A stretch of 64,000 nt of DNA from Acetivibrio saccincola (GCF_002844395.1 NZ_CP025197.1:2666001-2730000), one strand, 5' to 3'; shown: positions 36,538-46,401, counted from the first letter of the stretch. Notes: generated from the sequence alone by a model not told the origin. Numbers and translations are program-made.

Positions 36538-37902
36538 TTAAGTCACCATCCTCCATCCCTTAGGATAAAGATTTTTCAACATAGAACCTGTCTGTTTAGC
36601 CCATCCAACAGTGTACCCGTTTACCAATACACCGGTATACCCTTTATTGCCGTCAACTATCAATGTTTCACCCTTTAAATACTTAAATATCTCCAGTGAA
36701 TCACAATCAAAATTTATAGTGTTTACAATATTCTCTTTTTTAAGAGCCATTATAAATGAGTGGCTGGGCTCAAATCTTTCCCTTTTAAACTCTCCCAGGT
36801 ACCACCCGAATTTAGATACTTTTATACCTGATAAATCAGGGGTTTTCACCGGCAATAGATACAAATGCTTTTTTTTCAAGGTTAAAAAACCCTTTATTTC
36901 CCAGGCCATATTTTCTTTTATAAAATCATAAAAAGGCTTAAGCTCTTCATTTTCAATATAATCTTCTTTACCTTTATTTATTCTTTCTGCATCACCTGAT
37001 TTTTTAATAAGAGCTGTAAAATGCCCCTCACCCTCTAATTTATGAGGCCAAAGTCTTGCAGTCTTTAAAAGCTCACAATTTCCATCCGCCCACTCAGGTC
37101 TGCCGCTTTCAATACCCGCTGTTTTTGTTATACCACAAAGCTTACAATCCTTAAATTTATCTAAAAACCAGCTTATTACCATTTCATTTTCTTCCGGTGA
37201 AAAAGTACAAGTTGAATAGACCAATTGACCGCCTGGCTTTAACATTTTATAGGCATTTTCTAAAATACCCTTTTGCATACCGGGATACACGCTGCAATCA
37301 AAGTTTTCAATGCTTTTTGCAGCATTTTCATCTTTTCTCAGCATCCCCTCCCCTGAACAAGGTGCATCAACAAGTATTTTGTCAAAAAATTCCGGAAATT
37401 TACACGCAAGATTTTCAGGGGTTTCATTTGTAACTATTGAATTTGTCACACCCAGCAATTCTATATTTTTTACCAACGCCTTTACCCTGTTAGAACTAAT
37501 ATCATTCGCCACCAACAGCCCCTTTCCCTTCATTCCTGCTGCCATTTGAACGGTTTTTCCTCCCGGGGCAGCACAAAGGTCCAATACATATTCTCCGGGT
37601 TTGGCATCAATTACAGCCCCCGTGAACATGGCACTGGGCTCTTGAATGTAATAAAGACCTGCATGATAAAAGGGGTGCTTTCCAGGGCTGTCCTCCTTTG
37701 AGCAGTAAAACCCATCCTTTGTCCAGGGAATGGGTTTTAAATTAAAGGGAGAGATTTTTAAAAACTCTTCAACGCTTATTTTAAGGGTGTTTACTCTAAG
37801 CCCTCGGTAGCCAGGGTAGTCGTAAGACTTTAAAAATGATTTAAATTCTTCATCTCCAAGGAGCATTTTCATTTTTTTTAAAAACTTCTCTGGAATTCTC
37901 AT
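36538..37902 (-). CDS. rsmF: 16S rRNA m5C methyltransferase, RsmF/NOL1-NOP2-Sun family
   Basis: This 454-residue protein has the SAM motif LDLCAAPGGKTVQMA, the catalytic Cys pair in DAPCSGEGMLRKD and YSTCTFSPEENE, and a C-terminal PUA-like region (YLKGETLIVDGNKGYTGVLV). It makes 5-methylcytosine in rRNA. Length and C-terminal extension fit RsmF rather than RsmB. It is the first gene of a two-gene unit with the pseudouridine synthase. Confidence 0.88.
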   Translation of the reverse strand: MRIPEKFLKKMKMLLGDEEFKSFLKSYDYPGYRGLRVNTLKISVEEFLKISPFNLKPIPWTKDGFYCSKEDSPGKHPFYHAGLYYIQEPSAMFTGAVIDAKPGEYVLDLCAAPGGKTVQMAAGMKGKGLLVANDISSNRVKALVKNIELLGVTNSIVTNETPENLACKFPEFFDKILVDAPCSGEGMLRKDENAAKSIENFDCSVYPGMQKGILENAYKMLKPGGQLVYSTCTFSPEENEMVISWFLDKFKDCKLCGITKTAGIESGRPEWADGNCELLKTARLWPHKLEGEGHFTALIKKSGDAERINKGKEDYIENEELKPFYDFIKENMAWEIKGFLTLKKKHLYLLPVKTPDLSGIKVSKFGWYLGEFKRERFEPSHSFIMALKKENIVNTINFDCDSLEIFKYLKGETLIVDGNKGYTGVLVNGYTVGWAKQTGSMLKNLYPKGWRMVT

Positions 37903-37928
37903 ATTACTAACTCCTGTTTATAGGGAAT

Positions 37929-37977
37929 AAGTCAAATAATAAAATCCGTTTAAAAATGGGATTTTATTATTTGACTT
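37929..37977. other. Perfect 19-bp inverted repeat between aconitase and rsmF
   Basis: Positions 37929-37947 (AAGTCAAATAATAAAATCC) pair perfectly with 37959-37977 around an 11-nt loop. A T5 tract follows on the plus strand, where no gene ends. On the minus strand no U-tract follows. It may stop aconitase transcription imperfectly or be an mRNA 3'-end stabiliser. Confidence 0.7.
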
Positions 37978-38013
37978 TTTAACTTAAAAATATTTATTCA
38001 AATAAATATTTTT

Positions 38014-39942
38014 TTATTTACTTTGCTTTTTTGTATAATTAATAAGGCCGCCTGCTAATATAATTTCCACTTGTCTTTCAGATAAACTTACATTAACTGG
38101 TATATCTTTGTTCTTTGTTTTGTTCTTTACAATAAGCCTGCTGCCGCTTTTAATCTGATCTATAATGTTTTCTATTACAATCTCATCTCCCATATCTATT
38201 TCATCATAATCCCCTTCATTTTCAAAAGTCATAGGAATAATACCGGAGTTTATCAGGTTTGCCATGTGAATCCTTGCAAATGACTTTGCTATAACTCCTT
38301 TTACTCCTAATTGAAGCGGCGCAAGTGCAGCATGTTCCCTGCTGGAACCTTGACCGTAATTGGAACCTCCCACAATAAATCCTCCGTTGTTTTCCTTTGC
38401 CCTCTTAGGAAAATCAGGATCACACGGTGTGAGGCAGTACTCTGCAAGATAAGGGACATTTGACCTGTATGGCAAAAGCTTTGCATTTGACGGCATAATA
38501 TGGTCAGTAGTTATGTTATCCTCTACTTTTATAAGAATTTTGCCTCCAATTTCATTTTCCAATTCCTTATTTAGTGGGAACGGCTTGATGTTAGGTCCCC
38601 TTACAACTTCCACTTCTTCTCCTTCAGGCGCCGGTGGCACAATCATATTGTCATCTGCAATAAATTCTGAAGGCATTTCAACTTGTGGCGCCTCTCCAAA
38701 TTCTTCAGGATTTGTAAGCACCCCTGTAATGGCGCTGACAGCTGCCACTTCCGGGCTTACAAGGTAAACCTGGGCTGATTTTGTTCCGCTTCTGCCTTCA
38801 AAATTCCTGTTAAATGTCCTAAGGGATACTGCATTGGTTTTAGGTGCCTGCCCCATTCCTATACATGGCCCGCACGCACTTTCTAAAATTCTTGCTCCTG
38901 CTGCAACCATGTCTGCTAAAGCACCATTTTTGGCAATCATTGTAAGCACCTGTTTGGAACCTGGTGCAATTACAAGGCTCACGTCAGGGTGAACTGTCTT
39001 ACCCTTTAGTATTTTTGCAACTTTCATCATGTCCATGAAAGAAGAGTTTGTACAGCTACCTATAGCAACCTGGTCCACTTTAATTTTTCCTATGTCCTTT
39101 ACCTTCTCAACGTTGTCAGGACTGTGGGGCTTTGCTGCTAAAGGCTCTAAGCTGCTTAAATCTATCTCCAGTTCTTCATCGTATACAGCATCAGGATCAG
39201 GCTTTAATTCTACCCAGTCCTCTTCTCTTCCCTGCGCCTTCAAAAACTCTCTTGTCACTTCATCACTTGGGAAAATAGAAGTTGTTGCCCCAAGCTCTGC
39301 TCCCATGTTTGTAATGGTAGCGCGCTCCGGCACAGTTAAGCTTTTAATGCCGTCTCCCGCATATTCAATTATCTTTCCGACTCCGCCTTTTACAGTCATA
39401 ATTCTTAAAACCTCTAAAATGATATCCTTTGCACTAACCCACGGTCTTAATTTTCCCTTTAAGGTTACTTTGCAAACCTTTGGCATTGTAAGGTAGTATG
39501 GTCCTCCACCCATTGCAACTGCAACGTCCAATCCCCCTGCACCAATGGCAAGCATACCCAGCCCGCCTGCTGTAGGGGTATGGCTGTCAGAGCCTAAGAG
39601 AGTCATTCCAGGAACGCCAAACCTTTCTAAATGCACCTGGTGGCAAATACCATTTCCGGGTCTTGAAAAATAAACACCGTGCTTTGCTGCCACTGTCTGT
39701 ATATACTTATGGTCATCTGCATTTTCAAAACCAGCCTGCAGGGTATTGTGGTCAATATATGCAACGGATTTTTTTGTCTTAACCCTTGGTATTCCCATAG
39801 CTTCAAATTGCAAATAAGCCATTGTACCGGTAGAGTCCTGGGTCAGAGTCTGGTCAATTCTTATAGCTATCTCTTTTCCTTCTACCATTTCCCCGCTTAT
39901 TAAATGTTCTTTAATTATTTTTTGCGCTAAATTAAGTCCCAT
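38014..39942 (-). CDS. acnA: Aconitate hydratase
   Basis: This 642-residue iron-sulfur enzyme interconverts citrate and isocitrate. The cluster cysteines lie in IGSCTNSS and ACGPCIGMGQAP. The substrate-binding GSDSHTPTAGGLG and GSSREHAALAPL are complete. The length fits the shorter clostridial aconitase rather than the 890-residue AcnA. It follows the citrate synthase gene by 116 bp, so the pair makes isocitrate for glutamate synthesis. Confidence 0.92.
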   Translation of the reverse strand: MGLNLAQKIIKEHLISGEMVEGKEIAIRIDQTLTQDSTGTMAYLQFEAMGIPRVKTKKSVAYIDHNTLQAGFENADDHKYIQTVAAKHGVYFSRPGNGICHQVHLERFGVPGMTLLGSDSHTPTAGGLGMLAIGAGGLDVAVAMGGGPYYLTMPKVCKVTLKGKLRPWVSAKDIILEVLRIMTVKGGVGKIIEYAGDGIKSLTVPERATITNMGAELGATTSIFPSDEVTREFLKAQGREEDWVELKPDPDAVYDEELEIDLSSLEPLAAKPHSPDNVEKVKDIGKIKVDQVAIGSCTNSSFMDMMKVAKILKGKTVHPDVSLVIAPGSKQVLTMIAKNGALADMVAAGARILESACGPCIGMGQAPKTNAVSLRTFNRNFEGRSGTKSAQVYLVSPEVAAVSAITGVLTNPEEFGEAPQVEMPSEFIADDNMIVPPAPEGEEVEVVRGPNIKPFPLNKELENEIGGKILIKVEDNITTDHIMPSNAKLLPYRSNVPYLAEYCLTPCDPDFPKRAKENNGGFIVGGSNYGQGSSREHAALAPLQLGVKGVIAKSFARIHMANLINSGIIPMTFENEGDYDEIDMGDEIVIENIIDQIKSGSRLIVKNKTKNKDIPVNVSLSERQVEIILAGGLINYTKKQSK

Positions 39943-40058
39943 AAATTTATCCCCTCTTTATATTTTTTATAGTTACAATAATTTTTTACTGTTGCATTTT
40001 AAATTGTCTTTTAATTCCTAAAAGAATTTGTAAATATTAAAGAATTTATAAAAAATAT

Positions 40059-41438
40059 TTATATACCCAAATCAAAAATGTCAGGAGTAAGTTTTCGTAT
40101 AACTTCTTCTAATTCCTCATCCCCTATTGAGGTAACACGACCGTTTTTGTACTGTTCATCCACCCATTCTTTTATTTTCTTAATCCTTTCATCCTTTTTA
40201 TCAATTCTCTTTTCCCCCTCAAGACCAAAATGGCTGTTAACCCAGTGGGCAATACCGGCAAGGCCGCAAGTCTGGTTTACAGCAACTCCCACAGGTTTGT
40301 TAAGGAGCTTGGATGTATTAAATATATTGTAAATTTCTTCATCTTTTAAAAGTCCGTCTGCATGTATGCCTGCCCTGGTGACGTTAAAGTACTTTCCTAC
40401 AAATGGTGTCCTTGATGGTATTCGGTATCCAATTTCTTTTTCGTAATACTCTGCAATTTCTGTTATAACAGTGGTGTCCATTCCGTCTGTAGTACCTCTT
40501 AATTGGGCATATTCAATAACCATAGCTTCTAAAGGGGTGTTTCCTGTTCTTTCTCCAATTCCCAATAAAGAGCAGTTTACCGCTGAAGCACCGTACAGCC
40601 ATGCGGTAGCTGAATTAACCACCGCTTTATAAAAATCATTATGTCCATGCCACTCTATAAGTTCACTTGGGAAACCTGCATAGTGGTTTAACCCGTAAAT
40701 AATTCCGGGGACACTCCTTGGCAAAGCTGCGCCGGGATAAGGAACCCCGTATCCTAAAGTATCACAAGCCCTTATCTTTATTGGCATTTTAGTTTCTTCC
40801 ATAAGCTTTTTCAATTCTAAGGCAAAAGGAACAATAAATCCATAAAAATCAGCCCTGGTAATATCTTCAAAGTGACATCTTGGCCTTATACCCACTTCTA
40901 TTGCACTTTTTATAATGTTAAGATAGTGCTCTAATGCCTGCTTCCTTGTCATATTAAGCTTTTTAAAAATATGGTAATCTGAACAGCTTACCAGTATCCC
41001 GCTTTCTTTCATACCCATATTTTTTGCAAGTTTAAAATCTTCTTTTGTTGCCCTTATCCAGCTTGTAACCTCAGGGTATTTATAACCTCTTTCCAGACAT
41101 TTATATACTGCTTCTTTATCCCTGTCACTATACAAAAAAAATTCACACTGACGGATTATTCCTTTAGGACCTCCTAACTTATGTAGAAGGTCAAAAAGCC
41201 TTAGTATCTGCTCTACAGTATAAGGTGCCCTGGCCTGCTGCCCGTCCCTGAATGTGGTATCGGTTATCCATATTTCATCTGCCGGCCGCATTGGAACCTT
41301 TCTATGATTAAATGTACATTTTGGTATCTCATCATAATTAAATAAATCCCTGTAAAGATTGGGCTCCTTTACATCTTGAAGTGAATGTTTATATTTAGTT
41401 TGCTCAAGTGTATTGGTCTTTTTGTTAAATACTATCAT
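40059..41438 (-). CDS. Re-type citrate synthase (HMG-CoA-lyase-like family)
   Basis: This 459-residue TIM-barrel enzyme has the catalytic DTTFRDGQQARAPY, the RCHFEDITRADFYG block and the metal site EWHGHNDFYKA with GIGERTGNTPLE. Isopropylmalate and homocitrate synthases share this fold. The length, the adjacent aconitase and its similarity in layout to the Clostridium kluyveri enzyme point to Re-citrate synthase, which makes citrate from acetyl-CoA and oxaloacetate. Homocitrate synthase is the main alternative. A good promoter lies at 41573-41601. Confidence 0.8.
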   Translation of the reverse strand: MIVFNKKTNTLEQTKYKHSLQDVKEPNLYRDLFNYDEIPKCTFNHRKVPMRPADEIWITDTTFRDGQQARAPYTVEQILRLFDLLHKLGGPKGIIRQCEFFLYSDRDKEAVYKCLERGYKYPEVTSWIRATKEDFKLAKNMGMKESGILVSCSDYHIFKKLNMTRKQALEHYLNIIKSAIEVGIRPRCHFEDITRADFYGFIVPFALELKKLMEETKMPIKIRACDTLGYGVPYPGAALPRSVPGIIYGLNHYAGFPSELIEWHGHNDFYKAVVNSATAWLYGASAVNCSLLGIGERTGNTPLEAMVIEYAQLRGTTDGMDTTVITEIAEYYEKEIGYRIPSRTPFVGKYFNVTRAGIHADGLLKDEEIYNIFNTSKLLNKPVGVAVNQTCGLAGIAHWVNSHFGLEGEKRIDKKDERIKKIKEWVDEQYKNGRVTSIGDEELEEVIRKLTPDIFDLGI

Positions 41439-41572
41439 AAATTAACCCCCTTAGAAAAACCCACTCCATGAACCATGTACAAAAAACAATTGTCATTTGG
41501 ATTACTATTGATAATCTTGAAAATGTAGTAATAAAAAAGTCTAATTTGTATATGTATTACTATTCCCGTTTA

Positions 41573-41601
41573 ATTGTATACAATTATATAAACCATGTCA
41601 A
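41573..41601 (-). promoter_or_regulatory. Sigma-A promoter for the citrate synthase/aconitase pair
   Basis: On the minus strand TTGACA (41596-41601) and TACAAT (41573-41578) are 17 nt apart. It lies about 135 nt upstream of the start codon and leaves a long leader with no riboswitch I recognise. Confidence 0.7.
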
Positions 41602-41707
41602 CTCTCTTAAAACAAAGGGTTTTTGACAAATTTTAAGATACAGGATACATTTACCAAACTCAATAAAATTAATAAAGAAGGATTTTTAAAATTTTTATAG
41701 AAATATA

Positions 41708-41734
41708 TAAAGTGACAGCGCTTTAGGCTTATCT
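41708..41734 (+). promoter_or_regulatory. Possible flagellar (sigma-28/SigD) promoter before the chemoreceptor
   Basis: TAAA (41708-41711), 15 nt, then GCTTATCT (41727-41734) approximates the sigma-28 pattern TAAA-N15-GCCGATAA. It lies 55 nt ahead of the chemoreceptor ATG. The -10 matches incompletely. Confidence 0.4.
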
Positions 41735-41788
41735 GTTTTTGCATAATAATTCTTTTTTCTGTTCTACATATTTAATGGAGGGAAAAAT

Positions 41789-43039
41789 ATGAAAAAATTC
41801 TTCAAAAACAATCCAAAGCTGGTATTCTTATTGGCAATAGCAGCAGTTTCCATAATGTTTAGCGTCATAGCAGGGGTTATAACAAAAAGCTGGCTCACAT
41901 CAATTGTATTTTTTATTGGAAACGCTATATGTATATCCGGTATTATAACGGTATCTTATCTCATATTTAAAAAGATTATAAAACAGTTTCAAGATGAGGT
42001 GGATTTAACAAGAAAAGAAAAAGATTTTTCTCACTCCTTTGAAAATTATGAGAATTTCATATTAAAATCAGCTGCCATGTCTGTTAAGGAGTCCTATAAG
42101 AACATTCAACAGCTAATTGATAATTTTAATGAATTATCAAAATCAATACTGACTGCAACCCAAACTGTAAGCGCCAGTGCCGAACAAGCCACATTGGCAA
42201 TGGACGACATTGCAAAGACAATGGATGATATTGCAAAAGGGGCATCAGAACAGGCATCACAGGCACAAAAGGGTGTTGAAATGGTGGATAATCTTTCTGA
42301 GCAAATTGACTCTGTATATGAAAGTTATTCCGGTATTACCGAGGAAACAAGAAAAATAACGGAATTAAATAATATAGGTTTAGATTCTGTAAACATACTA
42401 AGGGCTAAGTCAAAGGAAAACTCTGATACCGCTGAAAAAATATTTGCAGTTATTAGAAAGCTCACCGACACAACCCAGGATATCGGTCTTTTTGTGGAGT
42501 CCATTGAAAATATAGCGGAGCAGACTAACCTTCTGGCCCTAAACGCTGCAATTGAGGCTGCAAGAGCCGGAGAGGCGGGAAAAGGTTTTGCTGTTGTTGC
42601 AGAGGAGGTAAGAAAGCTGGCAGACCAAAGCAGGCAGTCCACAGAAGAAATAAGCCTTTTAATGCAGAGCATACAGGAAGAATCAAACCTGGCAATAAAA
42701 TCTATGGAAACCATGAAAAAGGTTTCTCAAGAGCAAAATGAAGCAGTTAACAAAACAGGGGATGCATTTAATAATATAGCCAACGCAATAAACTATATTA
42801 TAGAAAAAATCAATGATGTTAACCAGTCAGTTAATAAAATGCAAAATGACAAAGTACAGGTTAACACCGCCATTGAAAATATTTCATCCGTTTCAGAAGA
42901 AACTGCAGCTGCAAGCCAGGAAGTTGCAGCTACCACAGAACATGAGCTTAAAGCTTTAGAAAATATAAGAGGATCTGCCCTAAGCCTTGAGCAATTAGTT
43001 CATGAACTTGATAATAAATTAAAAGAGTATAAAAAATAA
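41789..43039 (+). CDS. Methyl-accepting chemotaxis protein without a periplasmic sensor domain
   Basis: This 416-residue protein has two closely spaced membrane helices (about 11-32 and 36-60) with only a few residues between them. A long helical cytoplasmic signalling domain carries the hairpin tip [23 protein letters not shown] and [14 protein letters not shown]. No ligand-binding domain lies outside the membrane. It may sense the membrane state or an internal cue, or work with another receptor. A GGAGGG site precedes the ATG. It is one of only three plus-strand genes in the window and is not within a che operon. Confidence 0.9.
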   Translation: MKKFFKNNPKLVFLLAIAAVSIMFSVIAGVITKSWLTSIVFFIGNAICISGIITVSYLIFKKIIKQFQDEVDLTRKEKDFSHSFENYENFILKSAAMSVKESYKNIQQLIDNFNELSKSILTATQTVSASAEQATLAMDDIAKTMDDIAKGASEQASQAQKGVEMVDNLSEQIDSVYESYSGITEETRKITELNNIGLDSVNILRAKSKENSDTAEKIFAVIRKLTDTTQDIGLFVESIENIAEQTNLLALNAAIEAARAGEAGKGFAVVAEEVRKLADQSRQSTEEISLLMQSIQEESNLAIKSMETMKKVSQEQNEAVNKTGDAFNNIANAINYIIEKINDVNQSVNKMQNDKVQVNTAIENISSVSEETAAASQEVAATTEHELKALENIRGSALSLEQLVHELDNKLKEYKK

Positions 43040-43045
43040 AATTTT

Positions 43046-43107
43046 AAATCACCTTTTGGTTATTTGCAATGGTTTTGCCTTTTGCTTAATCAGAAGGTGG
43101 TTTTTTT
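43046..43107. terminator. Terminator between convergent genes
   Basis: AAATCACCTTTTGG (43046-43059) can pair, with GU pairs, with CAGAAGGTGG (43091-43100), followed by T7 on the plus strand. It separates the chemoreceptor from the convergent cobC. Confidence 0.65.
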
Positions 43108-43109
43108 AT

Positions 43110-43700
43110 TTATTTCCCAAGGGAAGTTAATATTCCATAACCATCTGTGACTTGGATTTTTGCCATTTCACAATTATCCAGCCTGAACCTCCAGGAACCT
43201 TCAATTCCCATTCCAAGTAAATAACTTAACATAAATCTTATTGTCCCTAAATGGGACACTATTAATATCCTACCGCTGTCAAAAGAATTTAAAATGTTTT
43301 CTGTAAACTTTATCACTCTTTCATAAGAGTCCATCCCGCTTTCCCCGCCTTTAACGGGATAGTTCTTCCAATCCTTTTGCCAGGCATTGTACTCTTTTTC
43401 ATTGAGTTTTTTTATTTCATCGTCTGTTAAATCATCCCATATGCCAAAATTTCTTTCTTTTAAATTGTTGTCATAATGAATGTCAAGGTTAAAGTTTTCA
43501 TTTATTATTTCAGCGGTTTTTCTGGCTCTTTTTAGCGGGCTTGAATATATCTTGTCAACGGATAAGTTTTTCAGCTTCTCCTTCAAATTACGGGCTTGCC
43601 TTATTCCCTCTTCATTTAGCTCCACATCAGTCCAGCCCACATAAGTCCTTCTTTTGTTGCTGTCTGTCTGCCCATGTCTTATAAGTATTAATTCCAGCAT
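43110..43700 (-). CDS. cobC: Alpha-ribazole phosphatase-like histidine phosphatase
   Basis: This histidine phosphatase of about 196 residues has the phospho-His motif LIRHGQTDSNKRR, then SPLKRARKTAE and VSHLGTIR. The position after cobS indicates removal of phosphate from alpha-ribazole phosphate or adenosylcobalamin phosphate in cobalamin assembly. The start is ATG 43698-43700, with GAGG 9 nt upstream. A general phosphoglycerate mutase-like role cannot be excluded. Confidence 0.83.
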   Translation of the reverse strand: MLELILIRHGQTDSNKRRTYVGWTDVELNEEGIRQARNLKEKLKNLSVDKIYSSPLKRARKTAEIINENFNLDIHYDNNLKERNFGIWDDLTDDEIKKLNEKEYNAWQKDWKNYPVKGGESGMDSYERVIKFTENILNSFDSGRILIVSHLGTIRFMLSYLLGMGIEGSWRFRLDNCEMAKIQVTDGYGILTSLGK

Positions 43701-43731
43701 TATAATCAACCTCGCATATTCTTTATATTCT

Positions 43732-44511
43732 TTAAAAAATTTTAAAAATTACCCCTTTATAAAGCATAAAACATATAAGAAAAAATGTCTGGTTTAATTC
43801 ACAAAGTGCCCCTAAAACGTCCCCTGTTGCCCCCTGTATCTTTTTTTCTATTAGTTTTAAAATTATATAGGGAAACAAAATTGTTAAAGAAGCTATAACC
43901 AATCCTTCCACACCAAGGCCAATGTATATTGCCAGCGTGTAGATAAGAGAGCCGGCTATAACTTCTTTGAGATCGCAAAAATCAATGAATGATTTGCCAA
44001 GCCCCCAGGTTTTTCTTGCATATCCGGAGGCTCCGGCTCCAATTAAAGAAGCCATTCTGCCTGCTGCAGGAAATAAAATTAAAACTGTTTTAATATCCTG
44101 TAAATCCAAAGATACAAACAATGCGTAGTTTAGTAAAAGCAAGGATACAATTGCCAGCACCCCATTAGTTCCAATCCTGCTGTCACGCATTATTTCAAGA
44201 ATTTTTTCCTTTGACTTTCCGGAAAATAGCCCGTCAAATGTATCGGCTAAACCGTCAAGATGAATTCCTCCTGTCAAAACAATATATGCAATTATTATAA
44301 ATGCAAATACTACTTCATGAGGAAAAAAAAGCTCCAAACCGCAGTATATACCCATTAATATAATTCCTATAATTAACCCGGTAAAGGGGGCAAAAACCAG
44401 TCCCTTTCCATAATCCTCTGCATGGCAATTTATGTTTTCCTTTATGGGTATTGTTGTAAAAAACTGTAGCATTATAATAAATCTTTTAGCATACCTCTTA
44501 ATTCTTTTCAT
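43732..44511 (-). CDS. cobS: Adenosylcobinamide-GDP ribazoletransferase (cobalamin synthase)
   Basis: This 259-residue membrane protein joins alpha-ribazole to adenosylcobinamide-GDP. The metal motif is seen in GGIHLDGLADTFDGLFSG, and DSRIGTNGVLAIV follows. There are about six hydrophobic segments. It lies between cobU and cobC. Confidence 0.93.
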   Translation of the reverse strand: MKRIKRYAKRFIIMLQFFTTIPIKENINCHAEDYGKGLVFAPFTGLIIGIILMGIYCGLELFFPHEVVFAFIIIAYIVLTGGIHLDGLADTFDGLFSGKSKEKILEIMRDSRIGTNGVLAIVSLLLLNYALFVSLDLQDIKTVLILFPAAGRMASLIGAGASGYARKTWGLGKSFIDFCDLKEVIAGSLIYTLAIYIGLGVEGLVIASLTILFPYIILKLIEKKIQGATGDVLGALCELNQTFFLICFMLYKGVIFKIF

Positions 44512-44521
44512 ATATTACCTC

Positions 44522-44565
44522 TGAAGCTATACTCTTATTATCTCTACTTTTGAAGCTATACTCTT
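44522..44565. repeat. 15-bp direct repeat between cobU and cobS
   Basis: TGAAGCTATACTCTT occurs exactly at 44522-44536 and 44551-44565. It lies in the 129-bp spacer. An operator or a local duplication is possible. Confidence 0.6.
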
Positions 44566-44640
44566 TTAAAATTATACTTTTTTCTTAAAAATAAACTTCT
44601 GCACCTAAGTTTAAAATAACTTAACCCGGTTTTAATGAGC

Positions 44641-45249
44641 CTAACCTTTAATTTTTACAGGAATGCCGGATACACAAAAATAAACTTCACTGGCTACTTT
44701 CGAAAGTTTTTGATTAACCCTTCCTGCAATATCCCCGAAAATCCTTGATAATTTGTTTGCCGGGATAATACCCATCCCTACTTCGTTTGTAACAGCTATT
44801 AAAGTGGCATTATTTTCTTTTACTGCATCAAGAAGTTTATCTATCTCATTCTTTATCTTGTTTTCCACATAATTCATTTGGTTTTCCCCTGCATTTTCCC
44901 AGTCTGAATTTTCTTCAAACATTATATTAGAAATCATAAGGGTTATACAGTCAACTAAAATGATTGTCTTTTTGTTTTCATCTTTTTTTAAATGCACATC
45001 AAAATCTTTATATGCTTCAAGGGTATGCCAATGGGAAGGTCTTTGCATCCTGTGTTTTCTTACCCTTGTTTTCATTTCTTCATCAAAAGGTATGCATGTG
45101 GCAATGTATAATACATCACCTTTTTTGTTGTATTCATAGCCTTTGGCAATTGATTCAGCAAAAGTGCTCTTACCGCTCCTGCTTCCACCGGTAATCATAA
45201 TAAAATTTAGAGAGCATGACGGCTCTCTTTTTTTAAAACAATTCTCCAT
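44641..45249 (-). CDS. cobU: Adenosylcobinamide kinase / adenosylcobinamide-phosphate guanylyltransferase
   Basis: This bifunctional enzyme of about 202 residues activates cobinamide with GTP. The P-loop is GGSRSGKS, and KHRMQRPSHW contains the guanylated His region. VDCITLMISN and AVTNEVGMGIIP match CobU. I start at ATG 45247-45249, with AGGTGA 8 nt upstream; a GTG 12 nt earlier overlaps that site. The N-terminus is about 20 residues longer than usual before the P-loop strand. Confidence 0.92.
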   Translation of the reverse strand: MENCFKKREPSCSLNFIMITGGSRSGKSTFAESIAKGYEYNKKGDVLYIATCIPFDEEMKTRVRKHRMQRPSHWHTLEAYKDFDVHLKKDENKKTIILVDCITLMISNIMFEENSDWENAGENQMNYVENKIKNEIDKLLDAVKENNATLIAVTNEVGMGIIPANKLSRIFGDIAGRVNQKLSKVASEVYFCVSGIPVKIKG

Positions 45250-45345
45250 ATTAACACTCACCTGTTTGATTTACGCAAAATGCTTTACAATATTCTTTAT
45301 GTAAAATACTTTATAAATACTTTATAAATACTTTATGCAAACACT

Positions 45346-46401
45346 TTATGCAAAAAACCCCTTCAAAAAGTACACAGATATATAAAAAATGGTAAACAAA
45401 ACCATTGATAAAGCAGATGCAATATACATAAGAACTATTGCCTGGGTTATATTCCTGATATCCAGTTCATTTACCGGATCCCCTATTATAGGCTTTTCAA
45501 CTATGTCACCAAAATAAAGACCACTGCCTCCAAGCCTTACACCAAGGGCACCTGCAACTGCAGCTTCCGGATAACCGGAATTGGGGCTAAAGTGTTTTCT
45601 CCTGTCCCTTCTCATTATAGCATAACTTGATGAATAGTCATTTTGGCTTATAAAGGCACTTACCACTATAAGAATCCCTGTAAGCCTTGCAGGGATAAAA
45701 TTTGCAATATCGTCCAGTCTTGCAGAAGCCCATCCTAAATACCTGTACTTTTCATTTTTATATCCTACCATTGAGTCTAAAGTACTAATGGCTTTAAATG
45801 CATACACAAAGGGTGCTGCCAGCCCGAAAAATGAGCCTGCAAAAGTATAAAAAACAGGCGCTATCACATTATCAGAAGTACTTTCTGCAGTTGCTTCAAC
45901 TGCCCCTTTTATTACTTCCTTCTCATCTAAATTCTCCGTGTGCTTTCCTGCCACTGTGGAAAGAAATTTCCTGGCTCTGAAAATATCCCTTTCTTTTAAG
46001 GCATCAAAAACTTTAAAGCCTTCAGCTGCTGTCCTTCTGGCTGCAAAAGCAGTATAAATGAAATAAATATTTATTACACTGGCAAGAACAGGATGCACCT
46101 TATACGCTGCCCGGATAATTATGTATACAGAAAAGAAAGCAAAAGCTGTAATAAATATTGCAAGTACAACACCTGCTATTTTTTCATTTCTTTTTTTCTT
46201 TTTGGTATTGCGGACCACATCGTCCCCTAAAGCTTTTACTTTCTTTGCGGAAAATACCTCCACAATACTTCTTATAAGTTTTTCTGCATGTTTAATAAGC
46301 CATTTTAAAAACTTAACCGGTTGAGGGAGCCATGGAGGGTCTTCTAACAAAATATCAAGAACATATGCAATAAAAATTTCCAACAGCAGGTATAAACTCA
46401 T
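45346..46401 (-). CDS. cbiB: Adenosylcobinamide-phosphate synthase CbiB
   Basis: This 351-residue integral membrane protein attaches aminopropanol to adenosylcobyric acid. Typical blocks are AYVLDILLEDPPWLPQPVK at the N-terminus, ATAESTSDNVIAPVFY, STLDSMVGYKNEKYRYLG and PNSGYPEAAVAGALGV. A charged insert near 60-75 (KKKKRNEK) makes it slightly longer than usual. It is the first of the cobalamin genes, with cobU, cobS and cobC downstream. A promoter but no cobalamin riboswitch is visible upstream. Confidence 0.93.
   Translation of the reverse strand: MSLYLLLEIFIAYVLDILLEDPPWLPQPVKFLKWLIKHAEKLIRSIVEVFSAKKVKALGDDVVRNTKKKKRNEKIAGVVLAIFITAFAFFSVYIIIRAAYKVHPVLASVINIYFIYTAFAARRTAAEGFKVFDALKERDIFRARKFLSTVAGKHTENLDEKEVIKGAVEATAESTSDNVIAPVFYTFAGSFFGLAAPFVYAFKAISTLDSMVGYKNEKYRYLGWASARLDDIANFIPARLTGILIVVSAFISQNDYSSSYAIMRRDRRKHFSPNSGYPEAAVAGALGVRLGGSGLYFGDIVEKPIIGDPVNELDIRNITQAIVLMYIASALSMVLFTIFYISVYFLKGFFA

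Noticed and set aside
41439-41572. Riboswitch or T-box in the citrate synthase leader
   Set aside because: No recognisable conserved core or terminator/antiterminator pair; only a long AT-rich leader.
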